A stretch of DNA of 10,968 nt from contig JAISDM010000083.1 in NCBI GenBank assembly GCA_031264885.1, forward strand, positions 1 through 10,968, given 5' to 3'. Numbering within the stretch: position 1 is the first letter of the stretch; each line of letters opens with the position of its first letter. The notes beneath the pieces are model-generated. The model was not told the DNA's origin and did no database searches. It was given only the letters and a program-made list of their open reading frames with translations. The position numbers were made by a program, and so were the translations under genes. This DNA is from Peptococcaceae bacterium. GTDB lineage: Bacteria > Bacillota > Peptococcia > DRI-13 > UBA5745. This document shows positions 1 to 6,289 of the stretch, one piece after another.

Positions 1-10
1 TTTCTTTTTC

Positions 11-37
11 TAAAATTACCCGCATTTCTGTGGTAAT
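11..37 (-). terminator. possible weak terminator after tRNA-Gly
   Basis: On the minus strand, just downstream of the tRNA, ATTACC pairs with GGTAAT across a loop of 11 nt, and the second arm is followed by a short T-rich stretch. The stem is short and the T tract is interrupted, so this is only a candidate transcription end for the tRNA gene. Confidence 0.25.
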
Positions 38-48
38 CATTTCTATTA

Positions 49-122
49 TGGAGCGGGTGATGGGAATCGAACCCACGTAGCCAGCTTGGGAAGCTGGTGC
101 TCTGCCATTGAGCTACACCGGC
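49..122 (-). tRNA. tRNA-Gly, anticodon CCC
   Basis: The minus strand gives a 74-nt cloverleaf with encoded CCA. The D arm is GCTC/GAGC. The anticodon stem CCAGC/GCTGG encloses loop TTCCCAA, so the anticodon is CCC and it reads GGG glycine codons. The T arm is GTGGG-TTCGATT-CCCAT, the discriminator is T, and the end is CCA at 49-51. The acceptor stem pairs GCCGGTG with CACCCGC, leaving a C:C mismatch at pair 3:70, where bacterial tRNA-Gly normally has G:C. The anticodon loop and T arm are otherwise regular, so the gene is probably expressed, but the mismatch could reduce function or be a sequence error. Confidence 0.95.
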
Positions 123-137
123 ATCGTTATGAAAAAC

Positions 138-166
138 ATTCTACCCGGTATGCGGGCATTTGTCAA
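138..166 (-). promoter_or_regulatory. tRNA-Gly promoter
   Basis: On the minus strand, TTGACA (161-166) is followed after exactly 17 nt by TAGAAT (138-143). Transcription would begin near 131, about 9 nt before the mature tRNA 5' end at 122. This is a near-consensus housekeeping sigma-factor promoter at the expected distance. Confidence 0.8.
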
Positions 167-232
167 TCAGTCGAAAAAATTCAACCTGTACAATTGGGCA
201 TATCCGTTCTTCGTCATTACGGGTCGCGTCTC

Positions 233-307
233 GTCATTCCGGCTTTATGCCGGAATCCAAAAATGATAAACCAAGGAACCTAGATTCTGGGACAAGCCCA
301 GAATGAC
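233..307. repeat. dispersed palindromic repeat (MITE-like), about 75 bp
   Basis: The stretch starts GTCATTCCGGC and ends CCCAGAATGAC, so its ends are imperfect inverted repeats of each other. Inside are two short hairpins: ATTCCGGC-TTTAT-GCCGGAAT and ATTCTGGG-ACAAG-CCCAGAAT. This matches the style of the GTCATTCC...GGAATGAC dispersed repeats found in many bacterial genomes. Related fragments occur at 211-218, 358-367, 6275-6286 and 9188-9200. No transposase is encoded, so movement would need one supplied in trans. The element lies between the catabolic operon and the tRNA gene, where no coding sequence is apparent. Confidence 0.6.
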
Positions 308-399
308 AAAAATATAGCGTCGAAATAACAATATATGGTAATTTTCGGACAGTCTGGCCCGGAATCCGGAACCGCTCATATTTATTCGGGTACGTCCCG

Positions 400-1233
400 T
401 TACCAGCCGAGGATTTTCAGATATTCCCGCGAAAGGCGGGCATTCTCGATGGAGGGAATGCCATAATGTTCGTCTTGTTCCACAACTACCCACTGTGCGC
501 CCGCCTGTACCGACGCGGCGAGGATCGGCTGCCAGACTTGCTGGCCGAAGCCCACCGGTCGAAACTCAAACACACCGGAACCGTTCCCGGCCGCCTCACT
601 CTCAATGCCGATCAGCTTATACAGATTCTTAGGCTTCCCCTCCATGATAAAATCCTTCAGGTGGACGATGGGGCAGCGCCCGGTGTAACGTCGGACTACC
701 TCGGCGGGATCCTCCCCAACCACCTTGATCCAGCAGGTGTCGGGCTCGGCGGCAAGCGCGTCGGGCGGCACTTGCCTGTAAATGTCGTCAAAGCCGCTGC
801 TGCCGTCGGCCAGCGTGACGAACTCAAAATCATGGTTGTGGTACAGAAGCTGAAGGCAGTATTATTGCATCACCCTGCCCACGCGCGTCAACTCCGCAAG
901 TACGGTTTGATAACCCGGGGTAAAGTGGCGGAACTGTTCCGGCAAGTAAGGCGCCGCGATAAAACGGCAGCCGATGGCGGCATACTCCTTCGCCGTCTGC
1001 AGCGGATTTTCGATCATTTGATCAAGGGGCACATGGGCGCAGACAGGCGCCAGTCCAATCTCATCCAGCGTATCGCGGATGAATTCCGGCGCCAGGCCGT
1101 AAGTGCCGGCCAATTCAACGCCGTCATAGCCATAATCTCGCATCCGCCGCATTACGGTGGGGAACTGCGACGGCGTTTCCTCCAGCATGTCGCGAAGGGT
1201 GTACAGCTGAATGCCAACAGGCAAAGTATTCAA
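400..1233 (-). pseudogene. sugar phosphate isomerase/epimerase-like TIM barrel, interrupted by in-frame TAA
   Basis: The reading frame runs 278 codons from a TTG start at 1233 to a stop at 400, the usual length of AP-endonuclease-2-fold sugar isomerases. The start is chosen for a perfect AGGAGGT at 1241-1247, 7 nt upstream. One TAA at 862-864 (codon 124) interrupts it in the same frame. Family motifs lie on both sides: GIQLYTLRD (residues 7-15) and DGVELAG (37-43) before the stop, then LLYHNHDFEF (129-138), CPIVHLKDF (about 187-195) and WVVVEQD near the C terminus. The protein is therefore split by a single nonsense codon, not by a frameshift. It is last in the catabolic operon, 78 nt after the oxidoreductase, and may have acted on the oxidised sugar product. 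A sequence error or stop read-through would restore a 277-residue protein. Re-initiation at GTG 771 is conceivable, but I see no convincing binding site for it. Confidence 0.8.
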
Positions 1234-1311
1234 AGCGCAAACCTCCTGTCTTATTGCGGCGGCAGAGTCCGTTTATTCTCTGGAACCGCTGTAATGAATG
1301 CAGAACTCGAA

Positions 1312-2559
1312 TCAGTCGTCCAGGGTCCGTTCCTGGCCGGTGGCAGAATAAGCGGACGGGGCAATGGGGGCGGGCCGGCCGCAGGTGGTGGTCATCTCGT
1401 AGATTTTGCCGGTTTGGCAGGACTCCTGGATGCCGTGAATGATCTCGATGGAATGATAGCCGATATCCGCGTGGCAGCGGGGACGGCGCTTGTTGATCAG
1501 GGCGTAGCACATATCCGCCAGGCCCACACCCCGGCAGGCGCTGTAGAATCCGTGCAGCAATGGCAACTCTACCGTTTGGGGCGGTGTGAACTCAACAAGC
1601 TGCTGTACGTCGTCGTCTTCTCCCCCGGCTTTCGCCACAGATCCGCTGCCCGGCTGCATACCGGGCATGAGCGTCTCCATGTCGGGGGCCGCGCCGGCGC
1701 GGGTAACACTGAGACGGGCGTTGGTCATGTTGGGATCCCCCAGTTTCATGGCGCCGTCGGTTCCAGTGACCACAAAGCTCTGACTCAGGTAGGAGTCGGA
1801 GGAGATGTGGAAGGTACCCAGCACGCCGTTTTCGAACTCCAGGGCGGCCAACAGAGTGGTGGGTGTGTCCACCGTAAAGGTCTCGCCGTAGCGGGGATGT
1901 TGGGGATTGGTAAAAACCCGCCGGGGGTTCAGGTTGCCGCCGAAGCCTGTGACCCGCTTCACCGAGCCGAAGAGATTGATCATCTCATGGAGGTAATATC
2001 CGCCCAGGTCGAAGGGGAATCCCCCGCCGCAGTGCAGTGGAAAAAAGAAGTGTTTGGGCTTGGTGTCGAAGAAAGGGGATTCGGGCTGGTACCGCATGGT
2101 GACCTGGGCGTGAACGGTCACCGGGGCGCCGATCAGGCCGTCGTCCAGGTATTTGCGGGCCGACTGCTCCCACGCGCCCAAAAAAGTGTCGGGGGCGGTG
2201 GCGTGCAGCACGTTGTACTCCTTCATCAGGCGCATCAGTTCGGTGGCTTCCTCAAAGGCCGGGGCCATCATTTTTTCACAGTACACATGCTTGCCGTGTT
2301 TCATGGCCGCGCCGCTGATCTCGAAATGAGACTCGGGATAGGTGAGGTTGACCACGATCTCGATCTCGGGATCATTCAGGATCTCATCCACCGTCATCTT
2401 GCGGACGCCGTAATGATCGGCCATCCACTGAGCCCGGGCGTCGATTTTATCGGCCGCGCCCACAACGTCGATCACCGCGAACCGGTTGACCATGGTGTCC
2501 ATATAGGCTGACTTGCAGATTCCGCCGCAGCCGATGACACCCACTTTAACCCTTTTCAT
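1312..2559 (-). CDS. Gfo/Idh/MocA-family NAD(P)-dependent sugar oxidoreductase (DgpA-like candidate)
   Basis: This 415-residue protein has an N-terminal Rossmann fold with the dinucleotide motif GVIGCGGI (7-14) and the family's EK pair at E95-K96 (YCEKMMA; the usual Pro is replaced by Met). The C-terminal substrate domain carries GGGFPFDLGGYYLHEM (178-193), which supplies the conserved Asp184 and His191. Members oxidise or reduce sugar hydroxyls with bound NAD(P). In C-glycoside degradation a protein of this family (DgpA) oxidises the glucose C3 hydroxyl before C-C cleavage, and the neighbouring deglycosidase-like genes suggest the same role here. The start at 2559 has AGGAGG 8 nt upstream. 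The last 25 or so residues are Pro/Ala/Thr-rich and look like a loose tail. The family assignment is firm, the exact substrate is inferred, and a cytosolic location is expected because there is no signal peptide. Confidence 0.9.
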   Translation of the reverse strand: MKRVKVGVIGCGGICKSAYMDTMVNRFAVIDVVGAADKIDARAQWMADHYGVRKMTVDEILNDPEIEIVVNLTYPESHFEISGAAMKHGKHVYCEKMMAPAFEEATELMRLMKEYNVLHATAPDTFLGAWEQSARKYLDDGLIGAPVTVHAQVTMRYQPESPFFDTKPKHFFFPLHCGGGFPFDLGGYYLHEMINLFGSVKRVTGFGGNLNPRRVFTNPQHPRYGETFTVDTPTTLLAALEFENGVLGTFHISSDSYLSQSFVVTGTDGAMKLGDPNMTNARLSVTRAGAAPDMETLMPGMQPGSGSVAKAGGEDDDVQQLVEFTPPQTVELPLLHGFYSACRGVGLADMCYALINKRRPRCHADIGYHSIEIIHGIQESCQTGKIYEMTTTCGRPAPIAPSAYSATGQERTLDD

Positions 2560-2574
2560 AAATTTCGCCTCCTA

Positions 2575-2593
2575 AAGCGTCGTTACGACGCTT
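2575..2593 (-). other. intercistronic hairpin upstream of oxidoreductase gene
   Basis: AAGCGTCG and CGACGCTT pair around a 3-nt loop in the 38-nt gap between the transporter stop and the oxidoreductase ribosome binding site. No T tract follows, so it is not a standard terminator. It might stabilise the transcript or adjust relative expression within the operon. Confidence 0.45.
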
Positions 2594-2597
2594 AATA

Positions 2598-3983
2598 TCA
2601 ATATTTCCGGGAAAGCTGCGCCTCGGCCTCATCCCTTGTGATTTGCCGCTGATTGTAAAGCGCCATAATCTGTACATCCTTATCCCGCAGTTTGTAGAGG
2701 ATTCCAATGACGGGAATGGCGATGGCCAGGCCGATGATGGGCATCAAGGTGAACATCTTCCAAAGACCGTCCATAGCGGGCGCGGCCTGCCGGGACGCCG
2801 CGCCGTCATAGCCGATGACCGTCATCAGTACGCCGATAATTCCCGCGGAAAAGGCGCTGGTTAGCTTGGCCGAGAAGGTTTGGATGGAGAAGGTAATGCC
2901 CTCAGCCCGTTTGCCGGTTTTGTAATTGCCGTACTCCACACAGTCGGCCGCGAACATGCCGCTCATGGCAAAGAAGGCGCCAAAGCCCAAGTTGCGCAGT
3001 ACGTTGAATACGAGGAACAGCGGCACACTGCCGTACCCGACGAAATAAGCTGTGGCGCTGAAAATCAGGTTCATGGAAAGACCCGTCAGCAGGATATAGA
3101 ATTTATCGGCCTTCTTGTTGAGGATAGGTATCAGGAAGGAATCAATGATCATGGGCAGAGTCATGGTAACCATCACCGCCGGAATCATCTGAGGACCGCC
3201 CAGCATGTACTTGCCTATGTAACCGTTCATGCTCATTACCGTGTTTGTCAATGAGCAGACAATCATGGCGACATAGAAAATGAGAAGGTATTTGTTGCCG
3301 CTCAGGTAGGTGAATATATCTTTGAGAGACGCGCCGCCTTCGCCGCCGCCGGCGCGGAAGCGTTCCCTGGCGAAAATATTCAGGGGAAACATGAGAATGA
3401 AGCCGGCAATCGCGAACAGAATGGCGGCTGTGAACCAGCCCACGGCCATAATGGCAGGCATGACAGCCATGCTGAGCGCCAGCATGGAGAAAGCCGACGC
3501 CATACGCCCGATGCCCATGATCAGAGTACGCTCCTTGATGTTGTTGGTCATGACTGTAGCGAGGGCGAAGATGGGTACGTCGGTGATGGTATACAGCATG
3601 TCGTATAGCAGATAGGTCACACAGGCGTAGGCGATCTGCGCGCCGCCGGCTAAGCCCTCCGGCATACCGAAGGTGATGATGATGCTGATGGGAACGCCGA
3701 CAGTGGCGATGCGGATCCACGGTTTGAATTTGCCGCCTTTGAGATTCATTTTGTCCACAATAATGCCGAACAGCGGGTCGTTTACCGCGTCCCAGACGCG
3801 GGCCAGCAGCAAAATAACGCCCACCGCCGCTGGGGTCATGAAGCGGTAATCTGTATAATAGAGCATGAGGTACTGCGCCACAAGAACATAAACGATGTTT
3901 TGCCCGATAAAGTACAGCCCATAGGAGCCCCGCTCCATCAATGATGTTTGGTATGACTGTCTGGTCTTTTCCTGGGTGTCCAT
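2598..3983 (-). CDS. GPH-family (MelB-like) glycoside:cation symporter
   Basis: The 461-residue protein is very hydrophobic, with a pattern consistent with 12 transmembrane helices of the major facilitator fold. It carries the glycoside-pentoside-hexuronide signature RVWDAVNDPLFGIIVDK (62-78) followed by GKFKPWI (84-90). Asp65 and Asp69 correspond in spacing to the two cation-site aspartates of MelB. Such carriers import sugars or glycosides with Na+ or H+. Placed between the deglycosidase-like pair and the oxidoreductase, it is the likely importer of the glycoside they degrade. The start at 3983 has GGAGG shortly upstream. Length is normal for the family, and the C terminus is a charged cytoplasmic tail. 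The substrate cannot be read from sequence. Confidence 0.92.
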   Translation of the reverse strand: MDTQEKTRQSYQTSLMERGSYGLYFIGQNIVYVLVAQYLMLYYTDYRFMTPAAVGVILLLARVWDAVNDPLFGIIVDKMNLKGGKFKPWIRIATVGVPISIIITFGMPEGLAGGAQIAYACVTYLLYDMLYTITDVPIFALATVMTNNIKERTLIMGIGRMASAFSMLALSMAVMPAIMAVGWFTAAILFAIAGFILMFPLNIFARERFRAGGGEGGASLKDIFTYLSGNKYLLIFYVAMIVCSLTNTVMSMNGYIGKYMLGGPQMIPAVMVTMTLPMIIDSFLIPILNKKADKFYILLTGLSMNLIFSATAYFVGYGSVPLFLVFNVLRNLGFGAFFAMSGMFAADCVEYGNYKTGKRAEGITFSIQTFSAKLTSAFSAGIIGVLMTVIGYDGAASRQAAPAMDGLWKMFTLMPIIGLAIAIPVIGILYKLRDKDVQIMALYNQRQITRDEAEAQLSRKY

Positions 3984-4031
3984 GCGCTTCCTCCTTTTTC
4001 CCTCCGCCGGACCGGTTCGGTCAGATTCCGG

Positions 4032-4829
4032 TCAGCGTCCATATTTTTCGAGCAGATTAAACAGGATTCTCGTGGTCTTTGTGGATGGTTCGCCGTTCAT
4101 CAGCCATCCTTCAAACTCTCCCGCCACAGAGCCCTCAAAGCCGTAATCCTTAAGCCGCGTGAAGATTTCTTTATAGGGAGTGTTGGGCTCCTCGCCGTTT
4201 TCGTCAAACATATGGGCCTTGCCGTGACAGTGTACCGCATATGGGAGCAAGGGTTCCAGTGTGGAAAGTTCGTTGGTCTGAATCTGTCCCGGCGCGTTGG
4301 GTCCTTGCCAGCAGGAGAAATCAGGCACCAGACGGAACCAGGGTGAGTTGACCGTTTCGAGGGCCTTCAAATAATATGCGGGGGGATGAGGGGCGTGGAG
4401 TTCGACGCCCCAGATGACGCCATATTCCTCTAACGCGGGCAGTACCGCGTTTACGTAGTCAACCAGGATGTCCACCGGATCGGCGTTAAAGGCGGGACGC
4501 ATAATTTTCGCCCCCAAACAGGCGGTCACAGCGATCATTTTTTTAGCGTTGTGAATCATTTCCTCCTGAGTCTGAGGACGGTCACTGCGGATGTTTTTGC
4601 CAAAATAGCAGCTAAAGCAGAAAATTTCCATACTCAGGGAGGCCACCAACTCTCGGATGCGCTTCAAATCGTCCAGTGAGGGGTTGGGCCATCCGGGGAT
4701 ATGCTGTTCACCAATAATCTCCACGCCGTCGCATCCCATTTCGGCGCAGCATCGGATGGCGTCATAGACATCCATTCTACCGGCGTGGATGTCGGCGCCA
4801 AATGAGTAAAGAGACATTCCCAGTTTCAT
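4032..4829 (-). CDS. TIM-barrel sugar isomerase/epimerase-like protein, probable C-glycoside deglycosidase alpha subunit
   Basis: This 265-residue protein has the AP-endonuclease-2/xylose-isomerase-like TIM barrel. Candidate divalent-metal ligands sit at the ends of barrel strands: Glu143 (in GVELHAPHP), Asp170 (VPDFS), His202 (VHCHGK) and Glu238 (AGEFEGW). His145, two residues after Glu143, is a candidate catalytic base. Its ATG overlaps the stop of the upstream DUF6379 gene (ATGA), so the two products are translationally coupled, as expected for subunits of one complex. In known C-glycoside deglycosidases the metal-binding TIM-barrel subunit pairs with a small DUF6379-type subunit and breaks the C-C bond of a 3-keto C-glycoside. 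A simple sugar isomerase role is the alternative, but the neighbour argues against it. The start has GGAGG 7 nt upstream. Confidence 0.82.
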   Translation of the reverse strand: MKLGMSLYSFGADIHAGRMDVYDAIRCCAEMGCDGVEIIGEQHIPGWPNPSLDDLKRIRELVASLSMEIFCFSCYFGKNIRSDRPQTQEEMIHNAKKMIAVTACLGAKIMRPAFNADPVDILVDYVNAVLPALEEYGVIWGVELHAPHPPAYYLKALETVNSPWFRLVPDFSCWQGPNAPGQIQTNELSTLEPLLPYAVHCHGKAHMFDENGEEPNTPYKEIFTRLKDYGFEGSVAGEFEGWLMNGEPSTKTTRILFNLLEKYGR

Positions 4830-5296
4830 GACTTCACCTCCAATTCGCCGGTCAGCCGGTAGGGCAGGGTGTCGTTGGGGAACCCGTAGCTGAATGTGGT
4901 GCGCATATCAATATCTACGTTGATTTGGTTTTTTTGGGTCAAGACATCGGCCAGCGCCTGATCGGTCAGGAATATCTCAGCCGCTTCACCCATGCCCCAC
5001 CACAGTTCGTGAAGGTTTTTGGCGTAAGCGGCGGGGATTCTCTGACCCCGCAGGGAGAGGAATGTGTCTTCTTCCGGCACGCGGCGCCCGTTGATGGTCA
5101 GACGGATGAAGGATACCGCCGATAAATAAGTTCCTGTATACCAGGGATTGCGGATACACAATCGCCATTCTCCATCCGCAGCTTCTATCGCGTCGCAGGC
5201 GAAAAGGTCGCGTTGGGCAACCCGGGAGAATACAAAGATTCCCTGTTTGCCCCGGTCGGACTGGTTCCTGTTGATCTTCGGCATTTCCGTTGACAT
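4826..5296 (-). CDS. DUF6379-type small protein, probable C-glycoside deglycosidase beta subunit
   Basis: The protein has 156 residues from ATG 5296, chosen because AAGGAGG lies 7 nt upstream and the transcription start is inferred to be downstream of 5346. The same frame is open further upstream, but that part spans the promoter and operator. It has no signal peptide or membrane segment and is rich in beta-strand-like alternation. Recognisable stretches are NPWYTGTYLSAVSFIRLTIN (50-69), a Trp-Trp pair at 99-100, and a C-terminal part with DIDMRTTFSYGFP (128-140). This resembles the DUF6379 small subunits that pair with TIM-barrel partners in C-glycoside deglycosidases. It is the first gene of the operon and overlaps the alpha-like gene by 4 nt. 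I infer the family from overall resemblance and context, so a profile search should confirm it. Confidence 0.72.
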   Translation of the reverse strand: MSTEMPKINRNQSDRGKQGIFVFSRVAQRDLFACDAIEAADGEWRLCIRNPWYTGTYLSAVSFIRLTINGRRVPEEDTFLSLRGQRIPAAYAKNLHELWWGMGEAAEIFLTDQALADVLTQKNQINVDIDMRTTFSYGFPNDTLPYRLTGELEVKS

Positions 5297-5311
5297 ATGA
5301 ATCCCTCCTTT

Positions 5312-5337
5312 AAATAAACCAACTAGTTGGTTTATTT
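5312..5337. promoter_or_regulatory. TetR-type operator, perfect 26-bp palindrome
   Basis: The core AAACCAACTAGTTGGTTT (5316-5333) extends by four more bases on each side as a perfect palindrome centred on CTAG. It lies just downstream of the predicted start of the catabolic operon (-10 at 5346-5351) and immediately before the ribosome binding site of its first gene. Bound repressor here would block initiation or early elongation. The divergent TetR gene is the natural candidate ligand. Confidence 0.85.
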
Positions 5338-5345
5338 TTGAGGTA

Positions 5346-5374
5346 AGGATACCACGCGCCCAAATGAATGTCAA
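5346..5374 (-). promoter_or_regulatory. promoter of the C-glycoside-type catabolic operon
   Basis: The minus strand carries TTGACA (5369-5374), a 17-nt spacer and TATCCT (5346-5351). Transcription would begin near 5339-5340, right beside the 26-bp operator palindrome, giving a leader of about 43 nt before ATG 5296. Confidence 0.8.
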
Positions 5375-5380
5375 TAGCAA

Positions 5381-5397
5381 AATTATTTGAAATAATT
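5381..5397. promoter_or_regulatory. AT-rich palindrome between the two divergent -35 boxes
   Basis: AATTATTT-G-AAATAATT is a perfect palindrome with a 1-nt centre. It occupies the 21-nt gap between the opposed -35 elements (5369-5374 and 5396-5401), overlapping the second by two bases. It could be an activator or repressor site, or an A/T UP-like element serving both promoters. No binding protein can be named. Confidence 0.45.
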
Positions 5398-5424
5398 GAC
5401 AACGAATGGGATTCGCGGTATCCT
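5396..5424 (+). promoter_or_regulatory. promoter of the TetR-family regulator gene
   Basis: TTGACA (5396-5401), a 17-nt spacer and TATCCT (5419-5424) face right, with predicted transcription start near 5431. Both hexamers and the spacer length are the same as in the divergent operon promoter. A further TATAAT occurs at 5441-5446 but has no matching -35. Confidence 0.78.
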
Positions 5425-5425
5425 A

Positions 5426-5445
5426 AAACAAACTATACGGTATAA
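5426..5445 (+). promoter_or_regulatory. degenerate second copy of the TetR-type operator
   Basis: AAACAAACTA (5426-5435) matches the AAACCAACTA half of the 26-bp palindrome at 9 of 10 positions; the other half retains only GGT and TA. It spans the predicted start of the TetR promoter, the position expected for an autoregulatory site of lower affinity. Confidence 0.4.
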
Positions 5446-5464
5446 TTTGATCGGAGGTTTTGCC

Positions 5465-6109
5465 TTGGCCAGAAATACGGAGCTTGGCGAGAAAGGAAAG
5501 CTCACGAGGGACCGGCTGATTATATACGGGTTTTCCCTGTTCATGAAGGAGGGCGTGGCCGATGTCTCTCTGGATGATATCCTGAAATACAGCGGTGTAA
5601 AGAAGGGCGCTTTTTATTACTATTTCGACACCAAGGAACAGTTCTTGCAAGCGTGTTTCGTCGAGTGTTACCTGCAGCCGGTGACCCAGGTGCTGGAGGA
5701 GTTCAATGAGCACGAACCCTGTTCCATCGCGGATATCTTATACTTTTTCACATACTTTGCCGTCCGTGTTAAGGAGAAGATGGACGCGCGGCTGGGCGAA
5801 TGCAAGGTGGAACTGGATGATATATATTTCAACATCTCGTATCTGTCCCGCAAGGACAACTTTATGGCGGCGCATTACTCTGATTTCCATGAGCAGCAGC
5901 GTCTTTATGTGGAGCGCTGTCTTGTGAACATGCGCGGCGGCGGATTGGTCGATCATGATATTAATTGCGGGGAACTGGCAAAAATGATGTGCAATTGCCG
6001 GGAGGGCACATTCATGATGTGGTCCAAGCAGAAGAACGAGGATTTTGACAGTACCATGGCTACCTTTATGCGTTACTTCGAGCGGATGCTTGGGATGCGT
6101 TCCAGTTAA
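5465..6109 (+). CDS. TetR/AcrR-family transcriptional regulator
   Basis: The protein has 214 residues from a TTG start at 5465, chosen because GGAGG (5453-5457) lies exactly 7 nt upstream. An in-frame ATG at 5396 sits inside the -35 box and cannot be on the predicted transcript. The N terminus is a TetR DNA-binding domain, with the helix-turn-helix at about 35-54 ending in the hallmark KKGAFYYYF. The rest, about 60-214, is an alpha-helical ligand-binding and dimerisation domain with no recognised ligand. It is divergent from the catabolic operon, and the shared control region holds a perfect TetR-style palindrome in the operon leader and a weaker copy at its own start. Most likely it represses the operon until an aglycone, glycoside or intermediate binds. 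The gene converges on the phosphatase gene downstream. Confidence 0.93.
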   Translation: MARNTELGEKGKLTRDRLIIYGFSLFMKEGVADVSLDDILKYSGVKKGAFYYYFDTKEQFLQACFVECYLQPVTQVLEEFNEHEPCSIADILYFFTYFAVRVKEKMDARLGECKVELDDIYFNISYLSRKDNFMAAHYSDFHEQQRLYVERCLVNMRGGGLVDHDINCGELAKMMCNCREGTFMMWSKQKNEDFDSTMATFMRYFERMLGMRSS

Positions 6110-6148
6110 TTATGGCAAAAGCAAGGGGATAATGTTGCTTTCGGACGG

Positions 6149-6194
6149 TCCCGGGCGGCAGAATGCCGCCCCTGCGGCATTCTGCCGCCCGGGA
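6149..6194. repeat. 46-nt perfect inverted repeat in convergent intergenic region
   Basis: A 21-bp perfect stem with a CCCT loop lies between the TetR stop (6109) and the phosphatase stop (6290). Each arm is itself a palindrome: GGGCGGCA-GAA-TGCCGCCC on the left and GCGGCA-TTC-TGCCGC on the right. The same sequence can therefore form one long hairpin or two small ones. No T tract follows on either strand, so it is not a textbook intrinsic terminator. Its position between converging genes still suggests a role in stopping or stabilising both transcripts, or a dispersed REP-like element. Confidence 0.8.
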
Positions 6195-6274
6195 TCGCCC
6201 GGAAACGCAATAATTCTTGCGCGAAACACAACATGGCAACGCGCCTTAAATATTGCCGGGCTTGTCTATCCTCT

Positions 6275-6286
6275 GTCATTCCGGCT
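6275..6286. repeat. fragment of the dispersed repeat beside the phosphatase stop codon
   Basis: GTCATTCCGGCT is identical to the first 12 bases of the element at 233-307 and ends 4 nt before the phosphatase stop codon. It may be a remnant of an inserted copy; at 12 nt the match is suggestive only. Confidence 0.35.
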
Positions 6287-6289
6287 CAA

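Noticed and set aside
233..307. CRISPR array or intact insertion sequence
   Set aside because: There are no regularly spaced repeats and no transposase frame; the element is a short palindromic repeat with scattered fragments.
425..440. CCCGC-GAAAG-GCGGG hairpin as terminator of the catabolic operon
   Set aside because: It lies inside the coding sequence of the last gene before its stop codon and has no T tract.
862..864. Recoded stop (selenocysteine or pyrrolysine)
   Set aside because: The codon is TAA, which neither system uses, and no recoding structure is apparent; a nonsense mutation or error is simpler.
466..2511. Long plus-strand open frame of 681 codons
   Set aside because: It lies antisense to the oxidoreductase and the broken TIM-barrel gene, both of which show clear family motifs. 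Its translation has low-complexity Gly/His/Arg content and no recognisable domain.
5297..5380. N-terminal extension of the DUF6379 gene to 5380
   Set aside because: The extra 28 codons would cover the operator and -10 box, and AAGGAGG lies at the proper distance from ATG 5296.
5396..5464. ATG start of the TetR gene at 5396
   Set aside because: The codon sits in the -35 box of the gene's own promoter with no ribosome binding site; TTG 5465 has GGAGG 7 nt upstream and gives a normal TetR length.
6149..6194. Standard intrinsic terminator
   Set aside because: The hairpin is strong, but no run of T follows on either strand, so it is listed as a repeat with possible terminator function.
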